From contig DJAN01000312.1 in assembly GCA_002429615.1 (NCBI GenBank), forward strand, positions 1,286 to 9,809: 8,524 nt of DNA, in the 5' to 3' direction. Source of the stretch: Lysobacteraceae bacterium UBA6001. GTDB taxonomy: Bacteria; Pseudomonadota; Gammaproteobacteria; Xanthomonadales; Xanthomonadaceae. Position numbers and translations under genes: made by a program. Under the pieces are notes generated by a model that was given only the letters and a program-made list of their open reading frames with translations, ran no database searches and was not told the origin of the DNA. Below, piece after piece: positions 1-6,767 of the stretch. Within the stretch, counting starts at the first letter, position 1; every line of letters starts with the position of its first letter.

Positions 1-1
1 C

Positions 2-1567
2 CACATGGACTACCTGCTGCTGTCCTACCTGCTGTACGAGCGCGGCATCGTGCCGCCGCACATCGTGGCCGGCATCAACCTCAACCTGCCGGTGGTCGGC
101 ACCCTGCTGCGCAAGGGCGGCGCGTTCTTCATCCGCCGCTCCATCAAGGGCAACGCGCTGTATTCGGCGGTGCTGAGCGAGTACGTCGCCCAGCTGGTTG
201 GCGGCGGCTATTCCATCGAATACTTCGTGGAGGGTGGGCGCTCGCGCACCGGCCGCCTGCTGCAGCCCAAGGGCGGCATGATCGCGATGACGCTGCGCGC
301 GTTCCTGCGCCAGCCGCGCAAGCCGGTGCTGTTCCAGCCGGTCTACATCGGCTACGAGAAGCTGATGGAAGGCAACAGCTACCTCGACGAGCTGAGCGGC
401 CGGCCGAAGGAGAAGGAATCGATCTGGGCGCTGCTGTGGGGCATCCCCAAGGTGCTCAAGCAGAACTACGGCCAGGTGGTGGTGAACTTCGGCGAGCCGA
501 TCTCGCTCAATGACGTGCTGGCCCGTGAAGCGCCCGAGTGGAACGGCCAGCCGCTGTCCGAGGACGAGAAGCCGAGCTGGCTGTCGCGCGCGGTCGACAG
601 CCTTGCCGACCAGATCCAGGTGCACGTCAACGGCGCGGCCGACGTCAATCCGATCAACCTGCTGGCGCTGGCGCTGCTGTCCACGCCCAAGCACGCGATG
701 GGCGAGGCCGACCTGATCGCGCAGATCGAGCTGTGCAAGAAGCTGCTGGTGGAGATGCCGTATTCGGACCGGGTCACGGTGACCCCGCATTCGCCCGAGC
801 GCATCATCGCCCACGCCGAGGAAATCAACGTCCTCACCCGCACGCCGCATCCGCTGGGCGATGTGCTGAGCGTCAGCGGCGATACCGCGGTGCTGCTGAG
901 CTATTTCCGCAACAACGTCATCCACCTGTTCACCGCGTCGTCGTGGGTGGCGTGCTGCTTCCAGAACAACCGTCGCATGAGCCGTGCCGGCCTGGTGCGG
1001 CTGGGCCGCACTGTCTATCCGTTCCTGCAGACCGAGCTGTTCCTGCCGTGGACCGAGGACGAGTTTGCCGGCCGCATCGAGCAGACCATCGATCTGTTCG
1101 TGCGCGAAGGCCTGCTGATGAACGTCAACGAGGACGACGGCGGCATCCTGGCGCGCAACACCGGGCAGACCGACGAGGTGTTCCGCCTGCGTGCGATCGG
1201 CCATTCCCTGCAGCAGGCGTTCGAGCGCTATTACATCGCCATCTCGGTGCTGGTGAAGAACGGCCCGGGCACGCTGGGCGCCGGTGAGCTGGAGAGCCTG
1301 TGCCAGCAGGCCGCGCAGCGCCTGAGCCTGCTGTACGCGCCCGCCGCGCCGGAATTCTTCGACAAGAGCCTGTTCCGCGGCTTCATCCAGAAGATGCGCG
1401 AACTGCGCCTGGTATGGCCGGACGAGAACAGCAAGCTGATGTTCGACGAGCGGTTGGATACCTGGGCCAAGGACGCCAAGTTCATCCTCGGCCGTGAGCT
1501 GCGCCACACGATCGAGCGGGTCAGCCCGGCGGCGGCGAAGCCGGAGGAAGTGGCCGCGCAGGATTGA
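2..1567 (+). CDS. plsB: Glycerol-3-phosphate 1-O-acyltransferase PlsB, C-terminal part (5' end outside window)
   Basis: Membrane-associated enzyme that acylates sn-glycerol-3-phosphate from acyl-ACP or acyl-CoA, the first step of phospholipid synthesis. About 521 residues are visible, with no start codon in the window. The fragment opens inside the HX4D acyltransferase box: the sequence reads H-M-D, so the Asp (codon 8-10) is present while the catalytic His would lie about 9 bases left of the edge. Numbering from Met at base 5, the other acyltransferase blocks follow in order: GGAFFIRR at about 38-45, FVEGGRSRTGRL at 74-85 (glycerol-3-phosphate binding) and PVLFQPVYIGYEKL at 107-120. The long C-terminal extension is typical of the PlsB class and separates it from short PlsC-type enzymes. 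The E. coli protein has about 500 residues after the HX4D His, so the 3' end looks complete. It ends in TGA and converges on the YdcH-like gene. The family assignment is secure from several motifs. Confidence 0.96.
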   Translation, partial: HMDYLLLSYLLYERGIVPPHIVAGINLNLPVVGTLLRKGGAFFIRRSIKGNALYSAVLSEYVAQLVGGGYSIEYFVEGGRSRTGRLLQPKGGMIAMTLRAFLRQPRKPVLFQPVYIGYEKLMEGNSYLDELSGRPKEKESIWALLWGIPKVLKQNYGQVVVNFGEPISLNDVLAREAPEWNGQPLSEDEKPSWLSRAVDSLADQIQVHVNGAADVNPINLLALALLSTPKHAMGEADLIAQIELCKKLLVEMPYSDRVTVTPHSPERIIAHAEEINVLTRTPHPLGDVLSVSGDTAVLLSYFRNNVIHLFTASSWVACCFQNNRRMSRAGLVRLGRTVYPFLQTELFLPWTEDEFAGRIEQTIDLFVREGLLMNVNEDDGGILARNTGQTDEVFRLRAIGHSLQQAFERYYIAISVLVKNGPGTLGAGELESLCQQAAQRLSLLYAPAAPEFFDKSLFRGFIQKMRELRLVWPDENSKLMFDERLDTWAKDAKFILGRELRHTIERVSPAAAKPEEVAAQD

Positions 1568-1576
1568 GCCTGCGCG

Positions 1577-1615
1577 GGCGGCGGAAGGCGTAATTCGCGC
1601 CGCGCACCCGCCGCC
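1577..1615 (+). terminator. Possible GC-rich hairpin just after plsB
   Basis: Starting 10 bases after the plsB stop, ggcggcgg (1577-1584) is exactly complementary to ccgccgcc (1608-1615). The 23-base loop can fold a second short stem (ggcg 1587-1590 with cgcc 1598-1601). No T-run follows, so a classical intrinsic terminator is not shown. In DNA this GC-rich such a stem can arise by chance. It is listed because it sits where plsB transcription would be expected to end. Confidence 0.25.
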
Positions 1616-1644
1616 GTACCTACCGCTGCACCTGCCACCGTACT

Positions 1645-1668
1645 TGTAGGAGCGGCTTCAGCCGCGAC
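1645..1668 (+). repeat. REP-like palindromic element, left arm
   Basis: A 24-base unit beginning tGTAGgagcgg and ending gccgcgac. It has an internal hairpin, gcggc (1652-1656) / gccgc (1661-1665), around a TTCA loop. A GTAG head followed by an imperfect palindrome is the layout of REP elements mobilised by RAYT (REP-associated tyrosine transposase) proteins. Similar GTAG-headed families are known in Stenotrophomonas, other Xanthomonadaceae and Pseudomonas. It lies between convergent genes, the usual extragenic location. It pairs perfectly with the inverted copy at 1719-1742. Confidence 0.85.
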
Positions 1669-1718
1669 GCGGGGTGTTTCCCTGCGCGGGATAGCCGTAT
1701 CGGCGCCGAAGATTTCCG

Positions 1719-1742
1719 GTCGCGGCTGAAGCCGCTCCTACA
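1719..1742 (-). repeat. REP-like palindromic element, right (inverted) arm
   Basis: Exact reverse complement, 24 of 24 bases, of the unit at 1645-1668, separated from it by 50 bases (1669-1718). Identity stops abruptly at both ends (1644/1743 and 1669/1718 do not pair), so the unit boundaries are sharp. Two inverted REPs form a BIME-like pair. As RNA the arms could make a 24-bp stem from either direction. That would suit a bidirectional terminator or 3'-end stabiliser for plsB and the opposing ydcH-like gene; this role is inference. Confidence 0.85.
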
Positions 1743-1792
1743 GGCGGCGGATCAAGCCGGGCCGGATCCCGCCGCCACCAGGCAGCACGCCA

Positions 1793-1999
1793 TCAAGCCG
1801 GCTCGTCAGGAATCAACGCGCTTTCCAGCCGCGCGATGCAGTCCTTCAGCTGCAGCTTGCGTTTCTTCATCCGCTTGATCGTCAGCTCGTCCTGCGCCAG
1901 GTCGATCACCCGGCGGCTGATCTCCGCGTCCAGCTCGCGGTGCTCAGCGCGCAGCGCATGCAGGCGTTCGACGACGGTGGCGGGATCTGGCGTGTCCAT
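1793..1999 (-). CDS. YdcH-type DUF465 small coiled-coil protein
   Basis: A 68-residue protein of the DUF465/YdcH family, which has no firmly established function. The sequence shows an N-terminal helix with ERLHALRAEHRELDAEI, then a second charged helix with IKRMKKRKLQLKDCIARLE and a short tail ending LIPDEPA. The basic KRMKKRKLxLKDxIARLE segment is the family signature, and the whole protein fits a two-helix antiparallel coiled coil. Length matches the usual 65-80 residues. The ATG at 1999 is preceded by only a weak Shine-Dalgarno match (AGG about 4 bases upstream). The gene converges on plsB across the REP pair and diverges from ttcA over 90 bases. The single Cys in the basic helix has no known meaning. 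Confidence 0.85.
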   Translation of the reverse strand: MDTPDPATVVERLHALRAEHRELDAEISRRVIDLAQDELTIKRMKKRKLQLKDCIARLESALIPDEPA

Positions 2000-2077
2000 C
2001 TGCCTGGAGCTTACACCGGCCGGCGTGGCCCTCGCATGGCAGCCGGATACCGGCGCCGGCGGCTCCGGCCGACCCGG

Positions 2078-2083
2078 TAGAAT
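2078..2083 (+). promoter_or_regulatory. Candidate -10 box for ttcA, leaderless geometry
   Basis: TAGAAT matches the sigma-70 -10 consensus at 5 of 6 positions and ends 6 bases before the ttcA ATG at 2090. With the usual 6-7 base distance from -10 to start site, transcription would begin at or next to the A of ATG. No Shine-Dalgarno sequence lies between. No good -35 hexamer is visible at 16-18 bases spacing, in a GC-rich stretch, so the call rests on the hexamer and its position. Confidence 0.5.
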
Positions 2084-2089
2084 GTCCCG

Positions 2090-2983
2090 ATGAGCGCCGT
2101 CATCTCCCTCCCCGATCCGCTACCGCCGCGCCGCGATCCGCGCGTGGCCGAACGCGAACAGGCCAAGCTGGCCAAGCGCCTGCGCCGCCAGGTGGGCCAG
2201 GCCGTCGCCGACTTCGGCATGATCGAGGCGGGCGACAAGGTCATGGTCTGCCTGTCCGGTGGCAAGGACAGCTACACCCTGCTCGACATCCTGCTGCAGC
2301 TGCGCCGCAAGGCACCGGTCGACTTCGAACTGGTCGCGGTCAACCTCGACCAGAAGCAGCCGGGATTCCCCGAACACGTGCTGCCGGAGTACCTGCGCGC
2401 GCTGGGCGTGCCGTACCACATCATCGAGCAGGACACCTATTCGGTGGTGAGCCGCGTCATCCCGGAAGGCAAGACCATGTGCTCGCTGTGTTCGCGCATG
2501 CGCCGCGGCGCACTGTACGCGTATGCCGAGGCGCAGGGCTTCACCAAGATCGCGCTGGGCCATCATCGCGATGACATGATGGCGACGTTCTTCATGAACC
2601 TGTTCCACCACGCCAAGCTGGCGGCCATGCCGCCCAAGCTGCTCAGCGATGATGGCAAGCACGTGGTGATCCGTCCGCTGGCCTACGTGGCCGAGCGCGA
2701 CATCATCGACTACGCGCAGGCGCGCCAGTTCCCGATCATCCCGTGCAACCTGTGCGGCAGCCAGGAGAACCTGCAGCGTCGCCAGGTCGGGTTGATGCTC
2801 AAGCAGTGGGAGAAGGAAAGCCCGGGCCGCACCGAGCAGATCGCGCGTGCCATGGGCCAGGTCCGTCCCTCGCAGCTGGCCGACGGCACGCTGTTCGACT
2901 TCATGGCGCTGGGGCGCCGCGGCGACACGCCGCTGCCCGATGCGCATGCCTGGCTGGCCGGCACCGACCACGACGCCAGGTAA
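2090..2983 (+). CDS. ttcA: tRNA 2-thiocytidine(32) synthetase TtcA
   Basis: Cytoplasmic ATP-dependent, iron-sulfur enzyme that thiolates cytidine 32 in the anticodon loop of certain tRNAs. The 297 residues follow the family closely. The PP-loop SGGKDS is at 56-61, inside [34 protein letters not shown] follows at about 84-102. [10 protein letters not shown] has Cys131 and Cys134, GHHRDD is at 157-162, and [14 protein letters not shown] has Cys219 and Cys222. Two Cys of the CxxC pair plus one from the later motif are the cluster ligands in E. coli TtcA, and all are kept. E. coli TtcA is 311 residues and differs mainly in its tail. The ATG at 2090 is chosen because it gives a normal N-terminus and no better start lies upstream. 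There is no Shine-Dalgarno; see the -10 box. rdgC follows after 59 bases and may share the transcript. Confidence 0.96.
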   Translation: MSAVISLPDPLPPRRDPRVAEREQAKLAKRLRRQVGQAVADFGMIEAGDKVMVCLSGGKDSYTLLDILLQLRRKAPVDFELVAVNLDQKQPGFPEHVLPEYLRALGVPYHIIEQDTYSVVSRVIPEGKTMCSLCSRMRRGALYAYAEAQGFTKIALGHHRDDMMATFFMNLFHHAKLAAMPPKLLSDDGKHVVIRPLAYVAERDIIDYAQARQFPIIPCNLCGSQENLQRRQVGLMLKQWEKESPGRTEQIARAMGQVRPSQLADGTLFDFMALGRRGDTPLPDAHAWLAGTDHDAR

Positions 2984-3042
2984 CACGACTTCCCGGCCCA
3001 TCGGTGCGCCCGGCGGGTCCGCTTCCACCTAATGGATATTCG

Positions 3043-3951
3043 ATGTTCTTCCGCAACCTGACGCTGTTCCGCTTCCCCACCACGCTCGACTTCTCCGAAA
3101 TCGACAAACTCCTGCCGGAGGCGCTGCTCAAGCCGGTCGGCCCGCTGGAAATGACCTCGCGCGGCTTCATCTCGCCGTTTGGCCGCGATGAACAGGAAGT
3201 GCTGTCGCACCGCCAGGGTGATTTCCTCTGGCTCACCGTCGGCGGCGAGGACAAGATCCTGCCGGGCTCGGTGGTCAACGATCTGCTCGCGCGTAAAGTC
3301 GCCGAGATCGAGGAGAAGGAAGGCCGGCGCCCCGGCGGCAAGGCCCGCAAGCGCCTCAAGGATGACCTCATCCACGAGCTGCTGCCGCGCGCCTTCGTGA
3401 AGAGCTCGCGCACCGACGCCATGCTGGACCTGCAGCACGGCTACGTGGCCGTGGACACCTCCAGTCGCAAGACCGGCGAGAACGTCATGACCGAGATCCG
3501 CGGCCTGCTGGGTTCGTTCCCGGCGCTGCCGCTGAATGCGGAAGTCGCACCGCGCTCGATCCTTACCGGCTGGATCGCCGGCGAACCCCTGCCCGAAGGC
3601 CTGAGCCTGGGCGAGGAGTGCGAGATGAAGGATCCGATCGAAGGCGGCGCGGTGGTGAAGTGCCAGCACCAGGAGCTGCGCTGCGAGGAGATCGACAAGC
3701 ACCTGGAGGCCGGCAAGCAGGTCACCAAGCTGGCGCTGGTGCTGGACGATCACGTGTCGTTCGTCCTCGGCGATGACCTCGGCGTGCGCAAGCTGAAGTT
3801 CCTCGACGGCGCGCTCGACCAGCTGGAGAATGCCGACCAGGACGGCGTGCGCGCCGAGCTGGACGCGCGCTTCGCCCTGATGAGTGCCGAAGTCCGCCGT
3901 CTGTTTCTCCTACTGGAAGAAGCGCTGAAGTTGAGCAAGGCGGAGACCTGA
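3043..3951 (+). CDS. rdgC: Recombination-associated protein RdgC
   Basis: Nucleoid-associated DNA-binding protein that forms a ring-shaped dimer around duplex DNA and restrains RecA-dependent recombination. The 302-residue product compares with 303 in E. coli and aligns along its length. Family landmarks are an N-terminal MFFRNLTLFRF, GGEDKILPGSVV at about 67-78, a charged helix then LLPRAF at 113-118, VDTSSRKTGENVMTEIRGLLGSFPALPL at 138-164, EAGKQVTKLAL at 222-232 and the VLGDDLGVRKLKFLD core at 241-255. The frame is open for another 100 codons upstream, but that overlaps ttcA and has no family similarity. The ATG at 3043 gives the correct N-terminus and has a weak GGA six bases ahead. It lies 59 bases after ttcA on the same strand, with no clear terminator between. 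Confidence 0.96.
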   Translation: MFFRNLTLFRFPTTLDFSEIDKLLPEALLKPVGPLEMTSRGFISPFGRDEQEVLSHRQGDFLWLTVGGEDKILPGSVVNDLLARKVAEIEEKEGRRPGGKARKRLKDDLIHELLPRAFVKSSRTDAMLDLQHGYVAVDTSSRKTGENVMTEIRGLLGSFPALPLNAEVAPRSILTGWIAGEPLPEGLSLGEECEMKDPIEGGAVVKCQHQELRCEEIDKHLEAGKQVTKLALVLDDHVSFVLGDDLGVRKLKFLDGALDQLENADQDGVRAELDARFALMSAEVRRLFLLLEEALKLSKAET

Positions 3952-3962
3952 TCCCCGCTGAC

Positions 3963-3987
3963 GCATGCGCCCATGACGGGCGTATGC
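3963..3987 (+). promoter_or_regulatory. Hairpin/palindrome between rdgC and the metallopeptidase gene, overlapping a -10-like TATGCT
   Basis: gcatgcgccc (3963-3972) pairs with gggcgtatgc (3978-3987) over 10 base pairs, nine Watson-Crick and one G-U in RNA, around the 5-base loop atgac. It starts 11 bases after the rdgC stop and ends 10 bases before the next ATG. No T-run follows. The right arm contains TATGCT (3983-3988), a possible -10 box, with a weak CTGACG (3958-3963) 19 bases ahead of it. It could be a factor-dependent terminator for rdgC, an operator over a promoter, or a translational hairpin; the sequence does not decide. Confidence 0.4.
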
Positions 3988-3997
3988 TGTGCGTGTC

Positions 3998-4789
3998 ATG
4001 GCGAAGTTATTCCCCCGGCTGATCGCCTCCTCGCCGCGCACCCTGCAGCGTGATTGCGTGCGCCTGCGGCTGGACGACGAACAGGAAATCGAAGTGCTGC
4101 GCGTGCGCGATCCACGCGCCCGGCGCATCAAGCTCAGTGTCGACGAACGCGGCGCCCGGCTCACCCTGCCGACGCGCGCCAGCCTCGTCGCCGGTGAGCG
4201 CTTCCTGCACGAACATCGTGAATGGCTGGCGACGCAGCTGGCCCGTTACGCGGAAGACACGCTGCTGCCGGCGCTGCAGCGTGATGTCCCTGGCCAGCAG
4301 CTGCCGTTGCGCGGCGACCTGTTGCCACTGCATTGGCACGTGGCGCGCTATACGCGGGTCGAGCAGGACGCCGACGGCATCCATTTCCACCTGCCTGCAC
4401 GCGCGGGTGCGCCGCTGATGGCACGCGCGCTGCGTGACTTCTATGAGGCGCAGGCGCGCGCGGATGTCGGCCACTGGTTGCCGCGCTACCTGCCTTCGCT
4501 GCCGCGCGCGCCTTCGCGGATACGGATGAAGGTGATGTCCTCGCAGTGGGGCTCGCTGGCGCCCGACGGCAGCCTGGCACTGGACCTGGCGCTGGTGCTC
4601 GGCCGCCCGGAGGCGTTCGAGTACGTGCTGGTGCACGAGCTCTGCCACCTGATCCAGGCCAATCATTCGCCGGCGTTCTGGCATGAGGTGGAACGACGCT
4701 TCCCGCTATGGCGCGTGGAACGCGAATACTTCCAGCGCCAGGGGCGCTCGCTGAAGGCGCAGCTGCGCAGGCTGCTGCAACCGGCCTAG
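3998..4789 (+). CDS. YgjP/SprT-like zinc metallopeptidase (M48/DUF45 type)
   Basis: Predicted soluble zinc-dependent metallopeptidase of the YgjP-like (PF01863) family; its substrate is not known. The product is 263 residues from the ATG. The zinc motif HELCH is at residues 213-217, followed by QANHSPAFWHEVERRFP, whose His (about 223) supplies the third ligand; the Glu of HELCH is the catalytic base. Upstream is SSQWGSLAPDGSLALDLALVLGRP, the family's WGS segment. Many relatives read RWGSC there, whereas this protein has Gln and Leu at the flanking positions. No signal peptide or membrane helix is seen. The ATG at 3998 gives MAKLFPRL; an in-frame GTG three codons earlier (3989) is possible, and neither has a Shine-Dalgarno. 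The stop at 4787-4789 leaves one base before the stop of the convergent hydrolase. Confidence 0.88.
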   Translation: MAKLFPRLIASSPRTLQRDCVRLRLDDEQEIEVLRVRDPRARRIKLSVDERGARLTLPTRASLVAGERFLHEHREWLATQLARYAEDTLLPALQRDVPGQQLPLRGDLLPLHWHVARYTRVEQDADGIHFHLPARAGAPLMARALRDFYEAQARADVGHWLPRYLPSLPRAPSRIRMKVMSSQWGSLAPDGSLALDLALVLGRPEAFEYVLVHELCHLIQANHSPAFWHEVERRFPLWRVEREYFQRQGRSLKAQLRRLLQPA

Positions 4790-4790
4790 T

Positions 4791-5651
4791 TCAGCGCGCG
4801 GTGTCGTCGAGGAACGGCTGGATCAGCGCCGCCACCTTCGCCGGCATTTCCATGTGCAGGTGGTGCGTGCCTTCGAGGACCTGCAGGCGGCCATCGCGCA
4901 GCAGGCTTGCGCGGCGCGTGCGCAGCGGCTCCGGGAAATAGGGCTGTGCCGGCGTGGCGAAGATCACCAGCGTCGGGCATTCCACCGCCTCCACCAGCAC
5001 GTCGATCTGCGCCTCGGTCATGCGCACCGCCGTGGGCAGGGTCAGGCGCTGGTCGCTGCCCCAGCTGTAGCCGCCGGGGACCGCGCGGACGCCGCGTTCC
5101 ACCAGCAGGCGCGCGCTGGCCTCATCGAGCTGGTTGGCCATCATCCGTGCACGCACCGGCGCTTCCAGGTTCGGGAATACGCGCAGCGGCTTGCCCGACA
5201 GCGCATGCGCCGCCTCCACGCTCTCGCGCAGGCGGGTCGCGGTGTTGTCCACCTGTTCGCCCAGGCCGCCCAGCGCTTCGATCACCACCAGCGCTTCGAT
5301 CCGCGCCGGCACCGCTGCCGCCACGAGGCTGGCGATCCCCGCGCCCATCGAGTGGCCCAGCAGGGTGAAGCGGTCCCAGCCCAGCGCATCGGCCACCGCC
5401 AGCACGTTGCCGATCGCGCCGATCATCGTGTATTCGCTGCCCGCCTGCAGCGCGGCGCTGTGGCCGTGCCCGGGCAGGTCGATCATCACCAGGTCCAGCC
5501 CGTGCAGCTCGGCGGCCAGCGGCAGGAAGCTGGCGGCGTTGTCGAGCCAGCCGTGCAGGGCCAGCACGCGGCGTCCACCGTCCTGGCCGCAGCGCAGGCC
5601 GCGCAGTTCGCCGAAGGGCAGGGTGCAGGCGAACTCACGCACGCCGCTCAC
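4791..5651 (-). CDS. Alpha/beta-fold hydrolase (SERHL-like serine hydrolase)
   Basis: Predicted cytoplasmic serine hydrolase of 286 residues, substrate unknown. From the GTG start: [13 protein letters not shown] with the oxyanion-hole HGW at 33-35, DLPGHGHS at 58-65, the nucleophile elbow GHSMGAG with Ser101, and a late GTHHLHME (261-268) that should hold the catalytic His. The catalytic acid is not obvious by eye, since the usual strand region reads [14 protein letters not shown] without a clear Asp. The HGWLDN and GxHHLHME motifs resemble serine hydrolase-like (SERHL/MEST-type) proteins. The start is taken as the GTG at 5651, whose GTGA overlaps the hemH stop, implying translational coupling; a second GTG at 5642 is the alternative. 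It is the distal gene of a hemH operon, though its sequence gives no direct link to haem. Confidence 0.88.
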   Translation of the reverse strand: MSGVREFACTLPFGELRGLRCGQDGGRRVLALHGWLDNAASFLPLAAELHGLDLVMIDLPGHGHSAALQAGSEYTMIGAIGNVLAVADALGWDRFTLLGHSMGAGIASLVAAAVPARIEALVVIEALGGLGEQVDNTATRLRESVEAAHALSGKPLRVFPNLEAPVRARMMANQLDEASARLLVERGVRAVPGGYSWGSDQRLTLPTAVRMTEAQIDVLVEAVECPTLVIFATPAQPYFPEPLRTRRASLLRDGRLQVLEGTHHLHMEMPAKVAALIQPFLDDTAR

Positions 5652-6604
5652 CCGCGTCGCGCCAGGTCGGCCAGCGCCGCCGCGTGCGTGGGCGCGGCAT
5701 TGAGGCAGGGAATGTAGTGCAGCTCGGCGCCGCGTTCGGCCAGCGTGTGGGAAAAGCCCATCGCCACTTCCTCCAGCGTTTCCAGGCAGTCGGTGGCGAA
5801 GCCCGGGCAGACCACGTCGATGCGTCGCGTGCCGGCCTCGGCCAAGGCCCACAAGGCCGGCTCGGCGTAGGGCTGCAACCAGCGTTCGCGGCCAAAGCGC
5901 GACTGGTAGCCGAGCCGCCACTGGTCATCGGCCAGGCCCAGCGCGCCGGCGATCGCGCGCGCGCTGGCCTCGCAGCGCTGCGGGTAGGGGTCGCCGTCGT
6001 CGGCCACGCGCTGCGGCAGGCCGTGGAACGAGAACATCAGCTGCTCGCCTCGGCCATGGGTTTCCCAATAGGCGCGGATCGAGCCCGCCACCGCCGCGAT
6101 CCAGGCCGGATCCTCGGCATAGTCGCGGACCAGGTCGACGCGCACATCGGGATGGCGCTGCCGCCACGCATCGACCACGTCCTGCACCGAGGCGGTGGTC
6201 GTGGTCGAGAACTGCGGGTACAGCGGCAACACCACGATCCGGCCGATGCCGGCATCGGCCAGGCGGTCCAGGGCGCGGCGCAGCGCCGGCTCGCCATAGC
6301 GCATCGCCCAGTCCACCCGCCACGTGGGCAGCTCGGCCTGCATCGCAGTGGCCAGGGCGGCGGTATGCACCGCCAGCGGCGAGCCGCCCGGCAGCCACAC
6401 CTGCGCGTACTTCTCCGCCGAGCGCGGGCCGCGCAGGGGCAGGATCAGGCCGTGCAGCAGCGGCTTCCACAGCCAGTGCGGGATCGACACCACGCGCGGA
6501 TCGCCGAGGAACTCGGCCAGGTAGCGCCGCACCGCTTTCGGGGTGGGCGCCTCGGGCGTGCCTAGATTGACCGCCAGCAGGGCGGTATTCGGTGCGTCGG
6601 GCAT
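5648..6604 (-). CDS. hemH: Ferrochelatase HemH
   Basis: Inserts Fe2+ into protoporphyrin IX to form protohaem, at the cytoplasmic membrane face. The 318 residues match E. coli (320). Seen in order: [13 protein letters not shown] at 9-21, [14 protein letters not shown] at 26-39, GGSPLAVHT at 73-81, MRYGEPAL at 101-108, [15 protein letters not shown] at 125-139, FSFHGLPQR at 191-199 with the catalytic His194, [15 protein letters not shown] at 232-246, and [14 protein letters not shown] at 266-279 carrying the conserved Glu275. The frame is open far upstream, but the ATG at 6604 gives the standard N-terminus [17 protein letters not shown]. It has no Shine-Dalgarno, and a -10-like CACAAT ends 7 bases ahead of it. 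The stop overlaps the hydrolase start by four bases. It diverges from the SYLF-HD gene over 163 bases. Confidence 0.97.
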   Translation of the reverse strand: MPDAPNTALLAVNLGTPEAPTPKAVRRYLAEFLGDPRVVSIPHWLWKPLLHGLILPLRGPRSAEKYAQVWLPGGSPLAVHTAALATAMQAELPTWRVDWAMRYGEPALRRALDRLADAGIGRIVVLPLYPQFSTTTTASVQDVVDAWRQRHPDVRVDLVRDYAEDPAWIAAVAGSIRAYWETHGRGEQLMFSFHGLPQRVADDGDPYPQRCEASARAIAGALGLADDQWRLGYQSRFGRERWLQPYAEPALWALAEAGTRRIDVVCPGFATDCLETLEEVAMGFSHTLAERGAELHYIPCLNAAPTHAAALADLARRG

Positions 6605-6611
6605 GGTCGCT

Positions 6612-6617
6612 ATTGTG
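6612..6617 (-). promoter_or_regulatory. Weak candidate -10 box for hemH
   Basis: On the minus strand CACAAT (4 of 6 to TATAAT, with the key A2 and T6 kept) ends 7 bases before the hemH ATG, again placing the transcription start at or beside the start codon. No -35 match is seen. It is included because the geometry repeats that of ttcA; taken alone it is weak. Confidence 0.3.
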
Positions 6618-6669
6618 TCAGACCGGCGCCCGGCCGCCTGCTCGTGCGCTCGATCGTCGCGATGGACCG

Positions 6670-6680
6670 GGTCAATGACC
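6670..6680. promoter_or_regulatory. Short perfect palindrome in the hemH/SYLF divergent intergenic region
   Basis: GGTCAATGACC is a perfect inverted repeat (GGTCA, one central base, TGACC). Nine bases further, CGCTAATGAGCG (6689-6700) is a second inverted repeat with 4-base arms. Both lie in the 163-base gap between divergent genes, where a regulator could bind. No known operator consensus is recognised, and short palindromes like these can be chance. Confidence 0.2.
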
Positions 6681-6767
6681 GGCACCCGCGCTAATGAGCG
6701 ATTCACCCCGGCGCGACTAACGTCGGCCATTGCCTTATCTTTCCGCGATCGTTCATTGGAGCCCGTC

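Noticed and set aside
1645..1742. Repeat pair considered as a CRISPR remnant or transposon terminal repeats
   Set aside because: There are only two units, in inverted orientation, with an internal palindrome and GTAG head; the 50-base spacer encodes nothing. This fits REP elements, not CRISPR or an IS.
2120..3028. Long minus-strand open frame (302 codons) opposite ttcA
   Set aside because: Mirror of a well-conserved gene in high-GC DNA; composition is His/Arg/Gln-rich with no recognisable domain.
2743..3042. 100-codon upstream extension of the rdgC frame
   Set aside because: It overlaps the ttcA 3' end and resembles no RdgC N-terminus; the ATG at 3043 gives the standard length.
2984..3042. 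Possible terminator between ttcA and rdgC
   Set aside because: Only short GC-rich complementarities and no T-run; not distinguishable from background.
5652..5921. 90-codon upstream extension of the hydrolase frame into hemH
   Set aside because: This part is a shadow of hemH; hydrolase similarity begins only after the GTG at 5651.
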